Assembly (NCBI GenBank): GCA_021810175.1
Contig: JAJZJJ010000043.1
Coordinates: 1 to 10,749 of the forward strand
Direction: 5' to 3'
Length of the DNA: 10,749 nucleotides
Source of the DNA: Acidobacteriota bacterium
GTDB taxonomy: Bacteria > Acidobacteriota > Terriglobia > Terriglobales > Acidobacteriaceae
Below the pieces are notes generated by a model, which was given only the letters and a program-made list of their open reading frames with translations, did no database searches and was not told the origin of the DNA. The position numbers and the translations under genes were made by a program. Positions 1 to 5,602 of this stretch are shown here, in pieces (the stretch's first letter is position 1; each line of letters begins with the position of its first letter).

Positions 1-847
1 GGGCCTCTTCGAGTTCGGTGCCTGCGAGTTCGAGACGAGGGCCACGTACACGGGCGCTGCCCATGCCGACTTCTTCCTGCACAAATTTGATGAGCTGGAT
101 GAATTTTGGCACGGTGTCCATGCGCAAGAGCGGCAGGAACCAGCGGTAAAGGGCAAAGGCCGCGGTCTTGTCGCCGTGCGAGGCGAGGTTGAAGAGCTCG
201 ACGGATTCAGCGGGGAATGCATTGACGAGGCCCGCAACCCAACCCACGGCGCCGGCATAGATGCCTTCGACGATGGCGTCATCGACGCCGACGAAGATGG
301 AGAGCGTGTCCGTCAGGGCGCGAATGGCGGTGATGCGGCGAACGTCGGTGCTGGATTCCTTGACGGCGTGAAGGTTCGCGTGTTCGGCGGCGAGTTCGGC
401 GATGTGTCCGGGCAGAAAATCGGTGCCGTAGGAGACAGGATTGTTGTAAAGCATGCAGGAAAGCGGCGTGGCCTGGAATACCTCGCTGAGATAGGTTTTC
501 ATCTCGCGCCAGTCGCCTTTGTAGACATAAGGCGGCAGGACCATGAGCCCGCTGCAGCCCGCGTCGTGGGCTGCTTTGGCGAGGCTGACGGATTCGTGGG
601 TGGAGAGTGACGAGATTGCGGCGACCACGGGAACACGGCTGCCGACGGTCTGCACCATGTTGCGGAGAATGGCGAGTTTTTCTTCTGTAGTCAGGGTCGC
701 GGCTTCGCCAAGCGAGCCGAGCATGATAAGGCCGCTACATCCACTGTCGACCATCCAGTTGGCGTGTCTGCTCATGAACTCGTGGTCCACGCGCATATGG
801 TTATCGAAGCAGGTGGTCATGGCGGGCATGACGCCTTTCCATTGCAT
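1..847 (-). CDS. lhpC: DapA-family 1-pyrroline-4-hydroxy-2-carboxylate deaminase (partial, C-terminus off the window)
   Basis: The reading frame runs from ATG at 847 off the left edge, with 282 codons visible. The family is usually about 300 residues, so only a short C-terminal piece is missing. Seen: a DapA/NAL-type TIM-barrel enzyme with the carboxylate-binding loop GSLGE (residues 44-48), the catalytic Tyr in MLYNNP (Tyr134) and the Schiff-base Lys in AVKESS (Lys163). A good ribosome site (AGGAGA, 855-860) sits 7 nt before the start and supports it. Known of the family: members include dihydrodipicolinate synthase, N-acetylneuraminate lyase, and the hydroxyproline-pathway deaminase that turns 1-pyrroline-4-hydroxy-2-carboxylate into alpha-ketoglutarate semialdehyde and ammonia. 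The specific call is inferred from position: it is the fifth gene of a hydroxyproline operon, 28 nt after the dehydrogenase alpha subunit. The loop reads GSLGE rather than the GTTGE of true DapA, which also argues against lysine biosynthesis. Cytoplasmic. Confidence 0.85.
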   Translation of the reverse strand, partial: MQWKGVMPAMTTCFDNHMRVDHEFMSRHANWMVDSGCSGLIMLGSLGEAATLTTEEKLAILRNMVQTVGSRVPVVAAISSLSTHESVSLAKAAHDAGCSGLMVLPPYVYKGDWREMKTYLSEVFQATPLSCMLYNNPVSYGTDFLPGHIAELAAEHANLHAVKESSTDVRRITAIRALTDTLSIFVGVDDAIVEGIYAGAVGWVAGLVNAFPAESVELFNLASHGDKTAAFALYRWFLPLLRMDTVPKFIQLIKFVQEEVGMGSARVRGPRLELAGTELEEA

Positions 848-875
848 GATTGGTTCTCCTTATCGAGGGCGAAAT

Positions 876-2153
876 TCAATGTTGCGCCGTGGGCTTCTCC
901 GCCTCGGCAAGCGTATCAAAGCGCACCGGCAATATCGGCGGGCGGATGGACTCACCGGGCCAGCCATAAAGAAATTCAGTTGCAGCGCCGCACACCCGGC
1001 CCTGGCAGGGGCCCATCCCGCAGCGAGTGTGGAGCTTGGCGCTGCGCCAGGAATCGTGTTGTTGCAGGAGTTCGTGAGCGACATCTTCGCAGCGGCAGAC
1101 AGTTGTCTGGGGCGCAGGCAGGCGGCGTAATTCGGGGCGCGGAGCGAATGCGCGCTCCATCGCGGCCGCAAAACCCAGGGCCTTGTTGCGTTTGGCGAAA
1201 AGCTTCCGAGCTGGGGAGTTCTGGCCGGTGCTGGCATATCCGGCGATGGAGCCTTCGATGAGTGACTTGTCGAGTCCGCCTATGCCGGTGATTTCCCCGG
1301 CACAGAATACGTTGGGTACGGAGGCCTGCTGCAAGGAGTCGACCGCGACAAAACCGTTGTGGAGCGAGCAGCCGAGAAGCGCGGGCAACTCCGTGTTGGG
1401 AACGAGATGGAAGCCGCAGGCGAGGAAGTCACAGTCGAGGGTGAGACGGCGCGCTCCGTTGGTGAGCGTGACGGATTCGACCTGGGACTTGCCGTGAGCC
1501 GTGACGGGCCACCAGCCGATGCGATAAGGCACAGCGGCAAGCTGCGTGCGATATTGCACGGCCTGAGAGATTTTCGAAGGGTATGCAACAATCGATGTTG
1601 CAAAATGAGCAAGCTGGCGGGGCGGCGCCTGTTCGCAGACGGCGACGACCTGGGCCCCATGGCTCTTGAGGAAAGCGGCGACGGCAAGTAGAAGCGGACC
1701 ACTGCCGGCGACGACGATACGCTTGCCAGCGACGGGCAGGCCGGACTTGACCATCGCCTGCAAGCCGCCCGCACCGGTGACATTGCGCAGAGTCCAACCG
1801 GGGAATGGCAGGAAACGCTCGCGGGCACCGGTGGCGAGGATGAGTTTGTTGTAGCGCAGGATGTGGAGGCCGTCGGGAGCTTCAGCGTGGAGGGTGTTGA
1901 AAGCTGGAGCGTCGAAGACGCGGAGGCCGTGGAGGCGCGTGGCCTGGGTTTGTTGAAGCCGGTTGTGCCATGGTCCAGACGGATGGGACTGCCGAGCGGG
2001 GAAGCTGTTGCGCCAGATCTGGCCGCCGAGGGCGGGATTTTCATCGACGATGGCGACGCGGGCATGAGGGGCGGCAGCACAGGCGGCCGCGATGCCGGCA
2101 GGTCCGCCGCCGATGACGAGGACATCGTAAGTGTACTCGTTACGGTTACGCAT
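876..2153 (-). CDS. lhpE: D-hydroxyproline dehydrogenase alpha subunit (FAD/NAD(P)-type oxidoreductase with C-terminal BFD-like [2Fe-2S] domain)
   Basis: A 425-residue protein of the HcnB / opine-oxidase-A / LhpE type. Seen: an N-terminal dinucleotide-binding site GGGPAG (15-20) ending in Asp37-Glu38; the ATGARERFLPFPGW segment (107-120); a second Rossmann motif VVAGSGP (147-153); and a CAGEITGIGG segment near residue 285 that fits the FAD-contacting end of the fold. The C-terminus carries CRC (Cys353, Cys355) and RCGMGPCQGRVC (Cys378, Cys383, Cys388), a bacterioferritin-associated-ferredoxin-like Fe-S site. Known: with a DAO-like subunit and a small ferredoxin subunit this type forms heteromeric dye- or quinone-linked amino-acid dehydrogenases. 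In Pseudomonas aeruginosa the trimeric LhpBEF oxidises cis-4-hydroxy-D-proline. Here it overlaps the ferredoxin gene by 8 nt and has a strong ribosome site (GGAGGTGA, 2160-2167) 6 nt before the ATG. The assignment to hydroxyproline rather than cyanide or opine chemistry rests on the epimerase and deaminase in the same operon. Confidence 0.88.
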   Translation of the reverse strand: MRNRNEYTYDVLVIGGGPAGIAAACAAAPHARVAIVDENPALGGQIWRNSFPARQSHPSGPWHNRLQQTQATRLHGLRVFDAPAFNTLHAEAPDGLHILRYNKLILATGARERFLPFPGWTLRNVTGAGGLQAMVKSGLPVAGKRIVVAGSGPLLLAVAAFLKSHGAQVVAVCEQAPPRQLAHFATSIVAYPSKISQAVQYRTQLAAVPYRIGWWPVTAHGKSQVESVTLTNGARRLTLDCDFLACGFHLVPNTELPALLGCSLHNGFVAVDSLQQASVPNVFCAGEITGIGGLDKSLIEGSIAGYASTGQNSPARKLFAKRNKALGFAAAMERAFAPRPELRRLPAPQTTVCRCEDVAHELLQQHDSWRSAKLHTRCGMGPCQGRVCGAATEFLYGWPGESIRPPILPVRFDTLAEAEKPTAQH

Positions 2154-2391
2154 GTGTGCTCACCTCCATTCCGGGCACACAGAGGGTCTGGCATGCGAGC
2201 CGGTTGGAAATGCGGTCGATGGTGACTCGGCACTCGTAACAGATGCCCATGGCACAGAGCGGTCCGCGCGGCTGGCCGGTCACGGAGGTGCGGCATGGTT
2301 CGTTCAGAAGAGTGAGCGCGACGGCGACAGTGACGCCGGAGGGAACTTGCACCGGAGCGCCGTTGACCGTGATCGTGATGGCGTCAGGCAT
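2146..2391 (-). CDS. lhpF: D-hydroxyproline dehydrogenase gamma subunit, small [2Fe-2S] protein
   Basis: An 81-residue protein of the (2Fe-2S)-binding / HcnA type. Seen: a beta-grasp-like N-terminus (ITITVNGAPVQVPSGVTVAVAL) and the cluster pattern C46-x4-C51-x2-C54-x12-C67, inside CAMGICYEC and RLACQT. This spacing is typical of plant-type [2Fe-2S] centres in small subunits of heteromeric dehydrogenases. Cys33 and Cys71 are extra. The start is supported by GGAGA at 2398-2402, 6 nt upstream. It overlaps both neighbours by 8 nt, which suggests translational coupling and fixed subunit ratio. Its inferred role is to pass electrons from the DAO-type flavin of the beta subunit to the alpha subunit and on to the respiratory chain. 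It is too small to act alone. Confidence 0.9.
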   Translation of the reverse strand: MPDAITITVNGAPVQVPSGVTVAVALTLLNEPCRTSVTGQPRGPLCAMGICYECRVTIDRISNRLACQTLCVPGMEVSTHA

Positions 2392-3517
2392 GCGCAGTCT
2401 CCGTTGTGGGATGAAATGCGCGGGCGGGCAAGTAGGGTTCGACGGGGATTTCGGACCCCGAGCCGGTGAGGATGTGACGGATCAATTTGCCGGTGGCAAG
2501 CGCGGTGGTGATGCCGAGGCCCTCGTGTCCAGTAGCGAGAAAGAGCGTGGGATCGGCGGGATGTGGTCCGATGAGGGGCAGCTTGTCCGGCGTGGCGGCG
2601 CGGAAGCCGGTCCAGGTGCGCAGGACGGAGAGTTTGTCGATGCCGGGCATATAGCGCCGAGTCTGCTGCATCATGCGCTGGAGGATTTGGTGGTCGACAG
2701 ATTTGTCGTGTGCGTTGTATTGCCGCGATGAGCCAATGAGGACCTGTCCGGTTTTGCGCGGTTGCACGTTGAAGGCGACTGAATCTGCCGTGCCGGAGCC
2801 TGCGCTGCGGACGTAGCCAAGTTCGACGAGTTGATGACGGACGAAGCCGGGTGCGCGGTCCGTGATGACGAGATGACCTTTGCGCGGGTGGACCGGCAGC
2901 CCCGGGGCGAGGGATGGGGCTGCGGCCCCGAGCGCGTTGATGATGCGCGGTGAGGAGAGTATGTCTCCGTTGGCAAGACAAGCTTTGCCTTCACCGGCCT
3001 GCAAGGCAGCCTGGCGGATGAGGGAAGCACCGGAAGAAAGAGCTTGTTGCAACAAATAATCCGCGGCAACGGGGGGATAGAGGACTGCGTCAGAGGAGAC
3101 GAGGAGTCCGCCTGCCAGGCCGGGGCGGAGATGCGGTTCTTCATGCAGCAGGGCATGCGAATCCAGGACGCGAACTGGCAGGCCGCGCGTCACGTAAATG
3201 GATTGCTTGCGCGCGACCTCCTGCATTTCGACCTCGTCAGCCGCGACCCAGATGGTTCCGGGCGTTTCATATTCGGCTGCAGGTGGAAGTTGCGGTGCGA
3301 GGACATGCCAGAGCTGCTGGGAGTAATGGGTGAACGCGAGCTGCGCGGGCGAATCATCCATGACGACGATGTGACCCATGCCGGCGGCGGTTGCTCCTCC
3401 GCCGACGACGCCGGGCTCGACCACTGTGACGGACATGCCGGCGTGGGCCAGTTCCATGGCGCAGGCTGCTCCGACGATACCGGCACCGAGAACAATTGCG
3501 TCGCAATTGGAGCTCAT
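2384..3517 (-). CDS. lhpB: D-hydroxyproline dehydrogenase beta subunit, FAD-dependent DAO-family oxidoreductase
   Basis: A 377-residue protein of the glycine oxidase / D-amino-acid dehydrogenase (DAO) family, HcnC/LhpB-like, which holds the substrate-oxidising flavin. Seen: N-terminal FAD site GAGIVG (11-16) with Glu34 at the end of the second strand, PRKGHLVIT (211-219), GFRAATPDKLPLIG (304-317) and GHEGLGITTALATGKLI (330-346). The last two are the conserved C-terminal FAD- and substrate-side segments of this group. There is no signal peptide or membrane segment, so it probably works on the cytoplasmic face with the alpha and gamma subunits. Expected reaction: cis-4-hydroxy-D-proline to 1-pyrroline-4-hydroxy-2-carboxylate. 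It starts inside the stop of the epimerase gene (ATGA overlap, 3514-3517) and no clear ribosome site is seen before it, which fits coupled translation. Substrate choice is inferred from the operon; the family alone would also allow D-proline or sarcosine-like substrates. Confidence 0.9.
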   Translation of the reverse strand: MSSNCDAIVLGAGIVGAACAMELAHAGMSVTVVEPGVVGGGATAAGMGHIVVMDDSPAQLAFTHYSQQLWHVLAPQLPPAAEYETPGTIWVAADEVEMQEVARKQSIYVTRGLPVRVLDSHALLHEEPHLRPGLAGGLLVSSDAVLYPPVAADYLLQQALSSGASLIRQAALQAGEGKACLANGDILSSPRIINALGAAAPSLAPGLPVHPRKGHLVITDRAPGFVRHQLVELGYVRSAGSGTADSVAFNVQPRKTGQVLIGSSRQYNAHDKSVDHQILQRMMQQTRRYMPGIDKLSVLRTWTGFRAATPDKLPLIGPHPADPTLFLATGHEGLGITTALATGKLIRHILTGSGSEIPVEPYLPARAFHPTTETAHA

Positions 3518-4461
3518 GTGCGGATTCCGGCGACGAATGGATCGGTGGAGTCGAGGATGAGTGTGGTTTCGGCCGTGATGTATGCGTTGCCGGTGATGCT
3601 GGGATAGACGCCGTCGTCACGGACCTCGATGCAGCCTTGAAAGATGCTGCCGAGAATGCCTTCCTGGCGCCAGAGCTCGCCGGGACTGAGTTTGCCGTCG
3701 GCGTAGAGGCATGCCATTTTGGCAGAGGTGCCGGTGCCGCAGGGTGACCGGTCATAGGCTTTGCCGGGGCAGAGTACAAAGTTGCGGCTGTCGGCCTGAG
3801 GGCTGACTGGTGGAGCGAAGATTTCGATGTGATCGATGATCTTGCCGTCGTCTCCGCAGATGCCCTGCGATTCAAGGGCCTGACGGATGGCCCAGGTGAA
3901 TTCGGTGAGGCTCTCGACATGCTGGAGGTCGAGTTGCTGGTTGTGGTGGTCGACAAGATAGAACCAATTGCCGCCCCAGGCGATGTCACCAGTGACGATG
4001 CCGTATCCGGGAACCTCGATGGGAACGTGCTGTGCGGCGCGGTAGCTGCGGACATTTGTGACAGTGACCGCGCCGCTGGGGTGGAGGGTGGTTTTGACGG
4101 CGCCGACAGGGGTGTCGATCCAGTGCTCGCCTGGCTGAATTTTGCCGAGCCAGGCAAGGGTGGCGACGACGCCGATGGTTCCGTGGCCGCACATACCGAG
4201 ATAGCCGACGTTGTTGAAGAAGATGACGCCGATGTCGCAGCGGGGATCCTGGGGCTCGCAGAGCATGCCGCCCACGATGACATCGGAGCCGCGCGGCTCA
4301 TTGACGACGGCGGAGCGGAAGTCGTCGAACTGAGTACGGAGGCGGTCAAGCCTTTCGGCGAGAGATCCATCGCCCAATTCCGGAGCGCCAGCGATGACGA
4401 GCCGCGTGGGTTCGCCAGCGGTGTGCGAATCGATGGCCTGAATACGATGCAGAACGGACAT
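3514..4461 (-). CDS. lhpA: 4-hydroxyproline 2-epimerase (proline racemase family)
   Basis: From ATG at 4461 the protein has 315 residues, the usual size for the family. A TTG two codons upstream (4467) is in frame but less likely. Seen: IDSHTAGEPTR near the N-terminus; the first catalytic Cys in GMCGHGT (Cys91); WGGNWFYLV (about 162-170); and the second catalytic Cys in SPCGTGTSAKMA (Cys241). Known: two Cys mark proline racemases and hydroxyproline epimerases, whereas Ser/Cys or Thr/Cys pairs mark other activities such as trans-3-hydroxyproline dehydration. It would convert trans-4-hydroxy-L-proline to cis-4-hydroxy-D-proline, the entry step of the pathway. It is the first gene of the minus-strand operon, read divergently from the GntR gene with about 180 nt between starts, and it overlaps the next gene by 4 nt. 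No strong ribosome site is visible. Proline racemase itself is an alternative, made unlikely by the neighbours. Confidence 0.93.
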   Translation of the reverse strand: MSVLHRIQAIDSHTAGEPTRLVIAGAPELGDGSLAERLDRLRTQFDDFRSAVVNEPRGSDVIVGGMLCEPQDPRCDIGVIFFNNVGYLGMCGHGTIGVVATLAWLGKIQPGEHWIDTPVGAVKTTLHPSGAVTVTNVRSYRAAQHVPIEVPGYGIVTGDIAWGGNWFYLVDHHNQQLDLQHVESLTEFTWAIRQALESQGICGDDGKIIDHIEIFAPPVSPQADSRNFVLCPGKAYDRSPCGTGTSAKMACLYADGKLSPGELWRQEGILGSIFQGCIEVRDDGVYPSITGNAYITAETTLILDSTDPFVAGIRT

Positions 4462-4493
4462 TAGCAAGATTGGCCCCGAATTATGTCTACCAC

Positions 4494-4505
4494 ATTGGAT
4501 ACATT
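4494..4505. promoter_or_regulatory. Candidate GntR operator in the operon leader
   Basis: The plus strand reads ATTGGATACATT. It matches the reverse complement of the palindrome at 5530-5541 at 10 of 12 positions and fits the shared form ATYGNAYACAWT. It lies just downstream of the predicted -10 box of the minus-strand operon, about +3 to +14, where a repressor would block transcription. It was found by eye; that it binds the neighbouring regulator is inference. Confidence 0.35.
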
Positions 4506-4514
4506 CTTGTCTTT

Positions 4515-4543
4515 AGATTATCAGTTCATCGTGGAGCTGTTAA
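4515..4543 (-). promoter_or_regulatory. Candidate sigma70-type promoter of the hydroxyproline operon
   Basis: On the minus strand TTAACA (4543-4538) is followed after exactly 17 nt by TAATCT (4520-4515). The boxes are close to the TTGACA / TATAAT consensus, and the region is more AT-rich than the flanking genes. Transcription would start near 4508, leaving a leader of about 46 nt before the epimerase ATG. No start site has been mapped, so this is a sequence match only. Confidence 0.45.
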
Positions 4544-4642
4544 GACGGGGCATGAGGTGGATGTTTCCGGTGCGGAGTCCGGACAGGAGCGAATATACTT
4601 CACAGCGGCAACCATAGTACATACACTTAGGTTGATAACAAT

Positions 4643-5386
4643 ATGGCGAATGTGACTTCGAAAACGGGTCGTAAGCCGCATGCAAAGAAGGCGGCTGCTC
4701 AGCATGGGGCGGGGTTACAGACTGCCTTTCAGCAGGTTCGGGAGCTGATTGTGCATGGGAAGCTTTCACCGGGCATGTGGATTGTGGAGGCTGATCTGGC
4801 GCAGCGGCTGGGGATGAGCCGGACTCCGGTGCGCGGAGCGCTGCAGTGGCTGCAGCGCGAAGGGTACGTGATTGAGCAGAAGAACGTGAGCAAATCACGG
4901 ATGATTGTGGCGCCTTTGACGAAGGAAGATTCGTCGGAGCTGTACGCGATTGTTGGTCATCTGGAGGGACTTGCCGGGAGGCGGACGGCGCAGTTGCCCA
5001 AGGAGAAGCGCATGGAGATTGTGCGCCAGCTCAGGAAGCTGAATACCGGGCTGAAGTCGATCAGCCGTGACCAGACAGGCAGGGCTGGAGATATTTTCGA
5101 TCTGGACACGACGTTTCACTCGACGGTGGTGAAGGCCAGCGCGGGGCCACGCCTGATGGCGCTATATAACGCCGTGAAGCCGCAGACGGAGCGGTATTGG
5201 CGGCTTTATGCCAGCTCGATCATCAACGATCTGCACAACAGCGTGACAGAACACGAGGAGATTATTGACGCGATCCAGGAAGGGGACCCGGATCGCGTGG
5301 AGGCGGCATTGCAGTTGAACTGGAGCAATGGCTCTCAGCGCCTGGGGAAGGTGATCGACCTGTTTGGAGAACGCGGCACCTGGTAG
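4643..5386 (+). CDS. GntR-family transcriptional regulator with FCD ligand-binding domain (FadR-type)
   Basis: A 247-residue protein. Seen: a basic N-terminal tail (1-20), a winged helix-turn-helix (about 26-90) with the typical segment LAQRLGMSRTPVRGALQWLQ, and an all-helical FCD domain (about 95-235). FCD domains usually bind a metal and a small carboxylate through an Asp and three His. Here D155-x3-H159 and H204 are present, but the last His position, 22 residues after H204, is Asn226. The gene lies between the divergent hydroxyproline operon and the S9 peptidase gene and is the obvious candidate regulator, probably sensing a pathway compound; the ligand cannot be read from the sequence. 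A weak -10-like TATACT is at 4594-4599 with no good -35 box, and the ribosome site is poor (TTAGG about 10 nt upstream). A rho-independent terminator follows its stop. Confidence 0.93.
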   Translation: MANVTSKTGRKPHAKKAAAQHGAGLQTAFQQVRELIVHGKLSPGMWIVEADLAQRLGMSRTPVRGALQWLQREGYVIEQKNVSKSRMIVAPLTKEDSSELYAIVGHLEGLAGRRTAQLPKEKRMEIVRQLRKLNTGLKSISRDQTGRAGDIFDLDTTFHSTVVKASAGPRLMALYNAVKPQTERYWRLYASSIINDLHNSVTEHEEIIDAIQEGDPDRVEAALQLNWSNGSQRLGKVIDLFGERGTW

Positions 5387-5414
5387 ACGCTTTGTTTGAG
5401 GCAATGTACACGAG

Positions 5415-5443
5415 ATGCGGCTGAGTCAGCCGCATTTATTTTT
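5415..5443 (+). terminator. Strong rho-independent terminator after the GntR gene
   Basis: A perfect 10-bp stem (ATGCGGCTGA at 5415-5424 and TCAGCCGCAT at 5426-5435) around a single central G is followed at once by TTATTTTT. In the RNA the inner pairs would open to form a loop of about 3-5 nt. It lies 28 nt after the GntR stop and separates that gene from the peptidase promoter. Confidence 0.9.
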
Positions 5444-5485
5444 GGGCATTTGCCGGAGAAATGAAGGCAATTTCATGATTCCGAC

Positions 5486-5515
5486 TTGACATCGCCCCAG
5501 GTTGGATCGTACACA
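5486..5515 (+). promoter_or_regulatory. Candidate promoter of the S9 peptidase gene
   Basis: A perfect -35 box TTGACA (5486-5491) is followed after 18 nt by a weak -10-like TACACA (5510-5515). It comes after the GntR terminator and ahead of a leader of about 80 nt. A weak -10 overlapped by a candidate operator suggests a regulated promoter. The exact -10 is uncertain. Confidence 0.45.
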
Positions 5516-5517
5516 AT
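5506..5517. promoter_or_regulatory. Candidate GntR operator over the peptidase -10 region
   Basis: ATCGTACACAAT is an imperfect palindrome. Its core TCGTACACAA fits the TNGT-NN-ACNA pattern usual for FadR-type GntR proteins. It covers the presumed -10 box of the peptidase promoter and is 24 bp, centre to centre, from the second copy at 5530-5541. Confidence 0.35.
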
Positions 5518-5529
5518 CATACGCTACAA

Positions 5530-5541
5530 ATTGTATGCAAT
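5530..5541. promoter_or_regulatory. Second candidate GntR operator in the peptidase leader
   Basis: ATTGTATGCAAT is a near-palindrome with 10 of 12 symmetric positions. It fits ATYGNAYACAWT on the minus strand and matches the site in the hydroxyproline operon leader at 10 of 12 positions. It would sit about +9 to +20 from the predicted start. Confidence 0.35.
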
Positions 5542-5590
5542 CCACTGCCCGCTATACCGGTTGCGCGCGCAAAGTCCAGTATGCCCGAGT

Positions 5591-5596
5591 GAGGAG
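5591..5596 (+). promoter_or_regulatory. Ribosome binding site fixing the peptidase start
   Basis: GAGGAG lies 6 nt before ATG 5603. It shows that the 39 in-frame codons upstream (open from TTG 5486) are leader sequence, not protein, and that the product starts with its signal peptide. Confidence 0.85.
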
Positions 5597-5602
5597 AAGC
5601 GA

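Noticed and set aside
1..847. Lysine-biosynthesis dihydrodipicolinate synthase
   Set aside because: The loop reads GSLGE instead of the usual GTTGE, and the gene is the last visible member of a hydroxyproline operon.
1280..2296. A 338-codon minus-strand frame overlapping the dehydrogenase alpha subunit
   Set aside because: It is a Ser/Pro/Arg-rich out-of-frame translation of the same strand. The 876-2153 frame carries the FAD and Fe-S motifs.
876..3517. Hydrogen cyanide synthase HcnABC
   Set aside because: The three subunits share this fold set, but the operon also has a two-Cys hydroxyproline epimerase and a DapA-type deaminase, which fits D-hydroxyproline dehydrogenase instead.
3829..4464. 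A 211-codon open frame opposite the epimerase gene
   Set aside because: It has an Asp/Ala/Val-rich shadow composition and lies fully within the epimerase gene, which has both catalytic Cys motifs.
4462..4467. TTG start of the epimerase two codons upstream
   Set aside because: ATG 4461 is the better start codon and neither choice has a clear ribosome site; the two extra residues carry no family motif.
5403..5414. AATGTACACGAG as a fourth operator copy
   Set aside because: It departs from the pattern at three positions and lies in the gntR 3' leader just before the terminator, where a regulator site has no obvious job.
5486..5602. N-terminal extension of the peptidase from TTG 5486
   Set aside because: The TTG is the -35 box, and GAGGAG plus a signal peptide mark ATG 5603 as the start.
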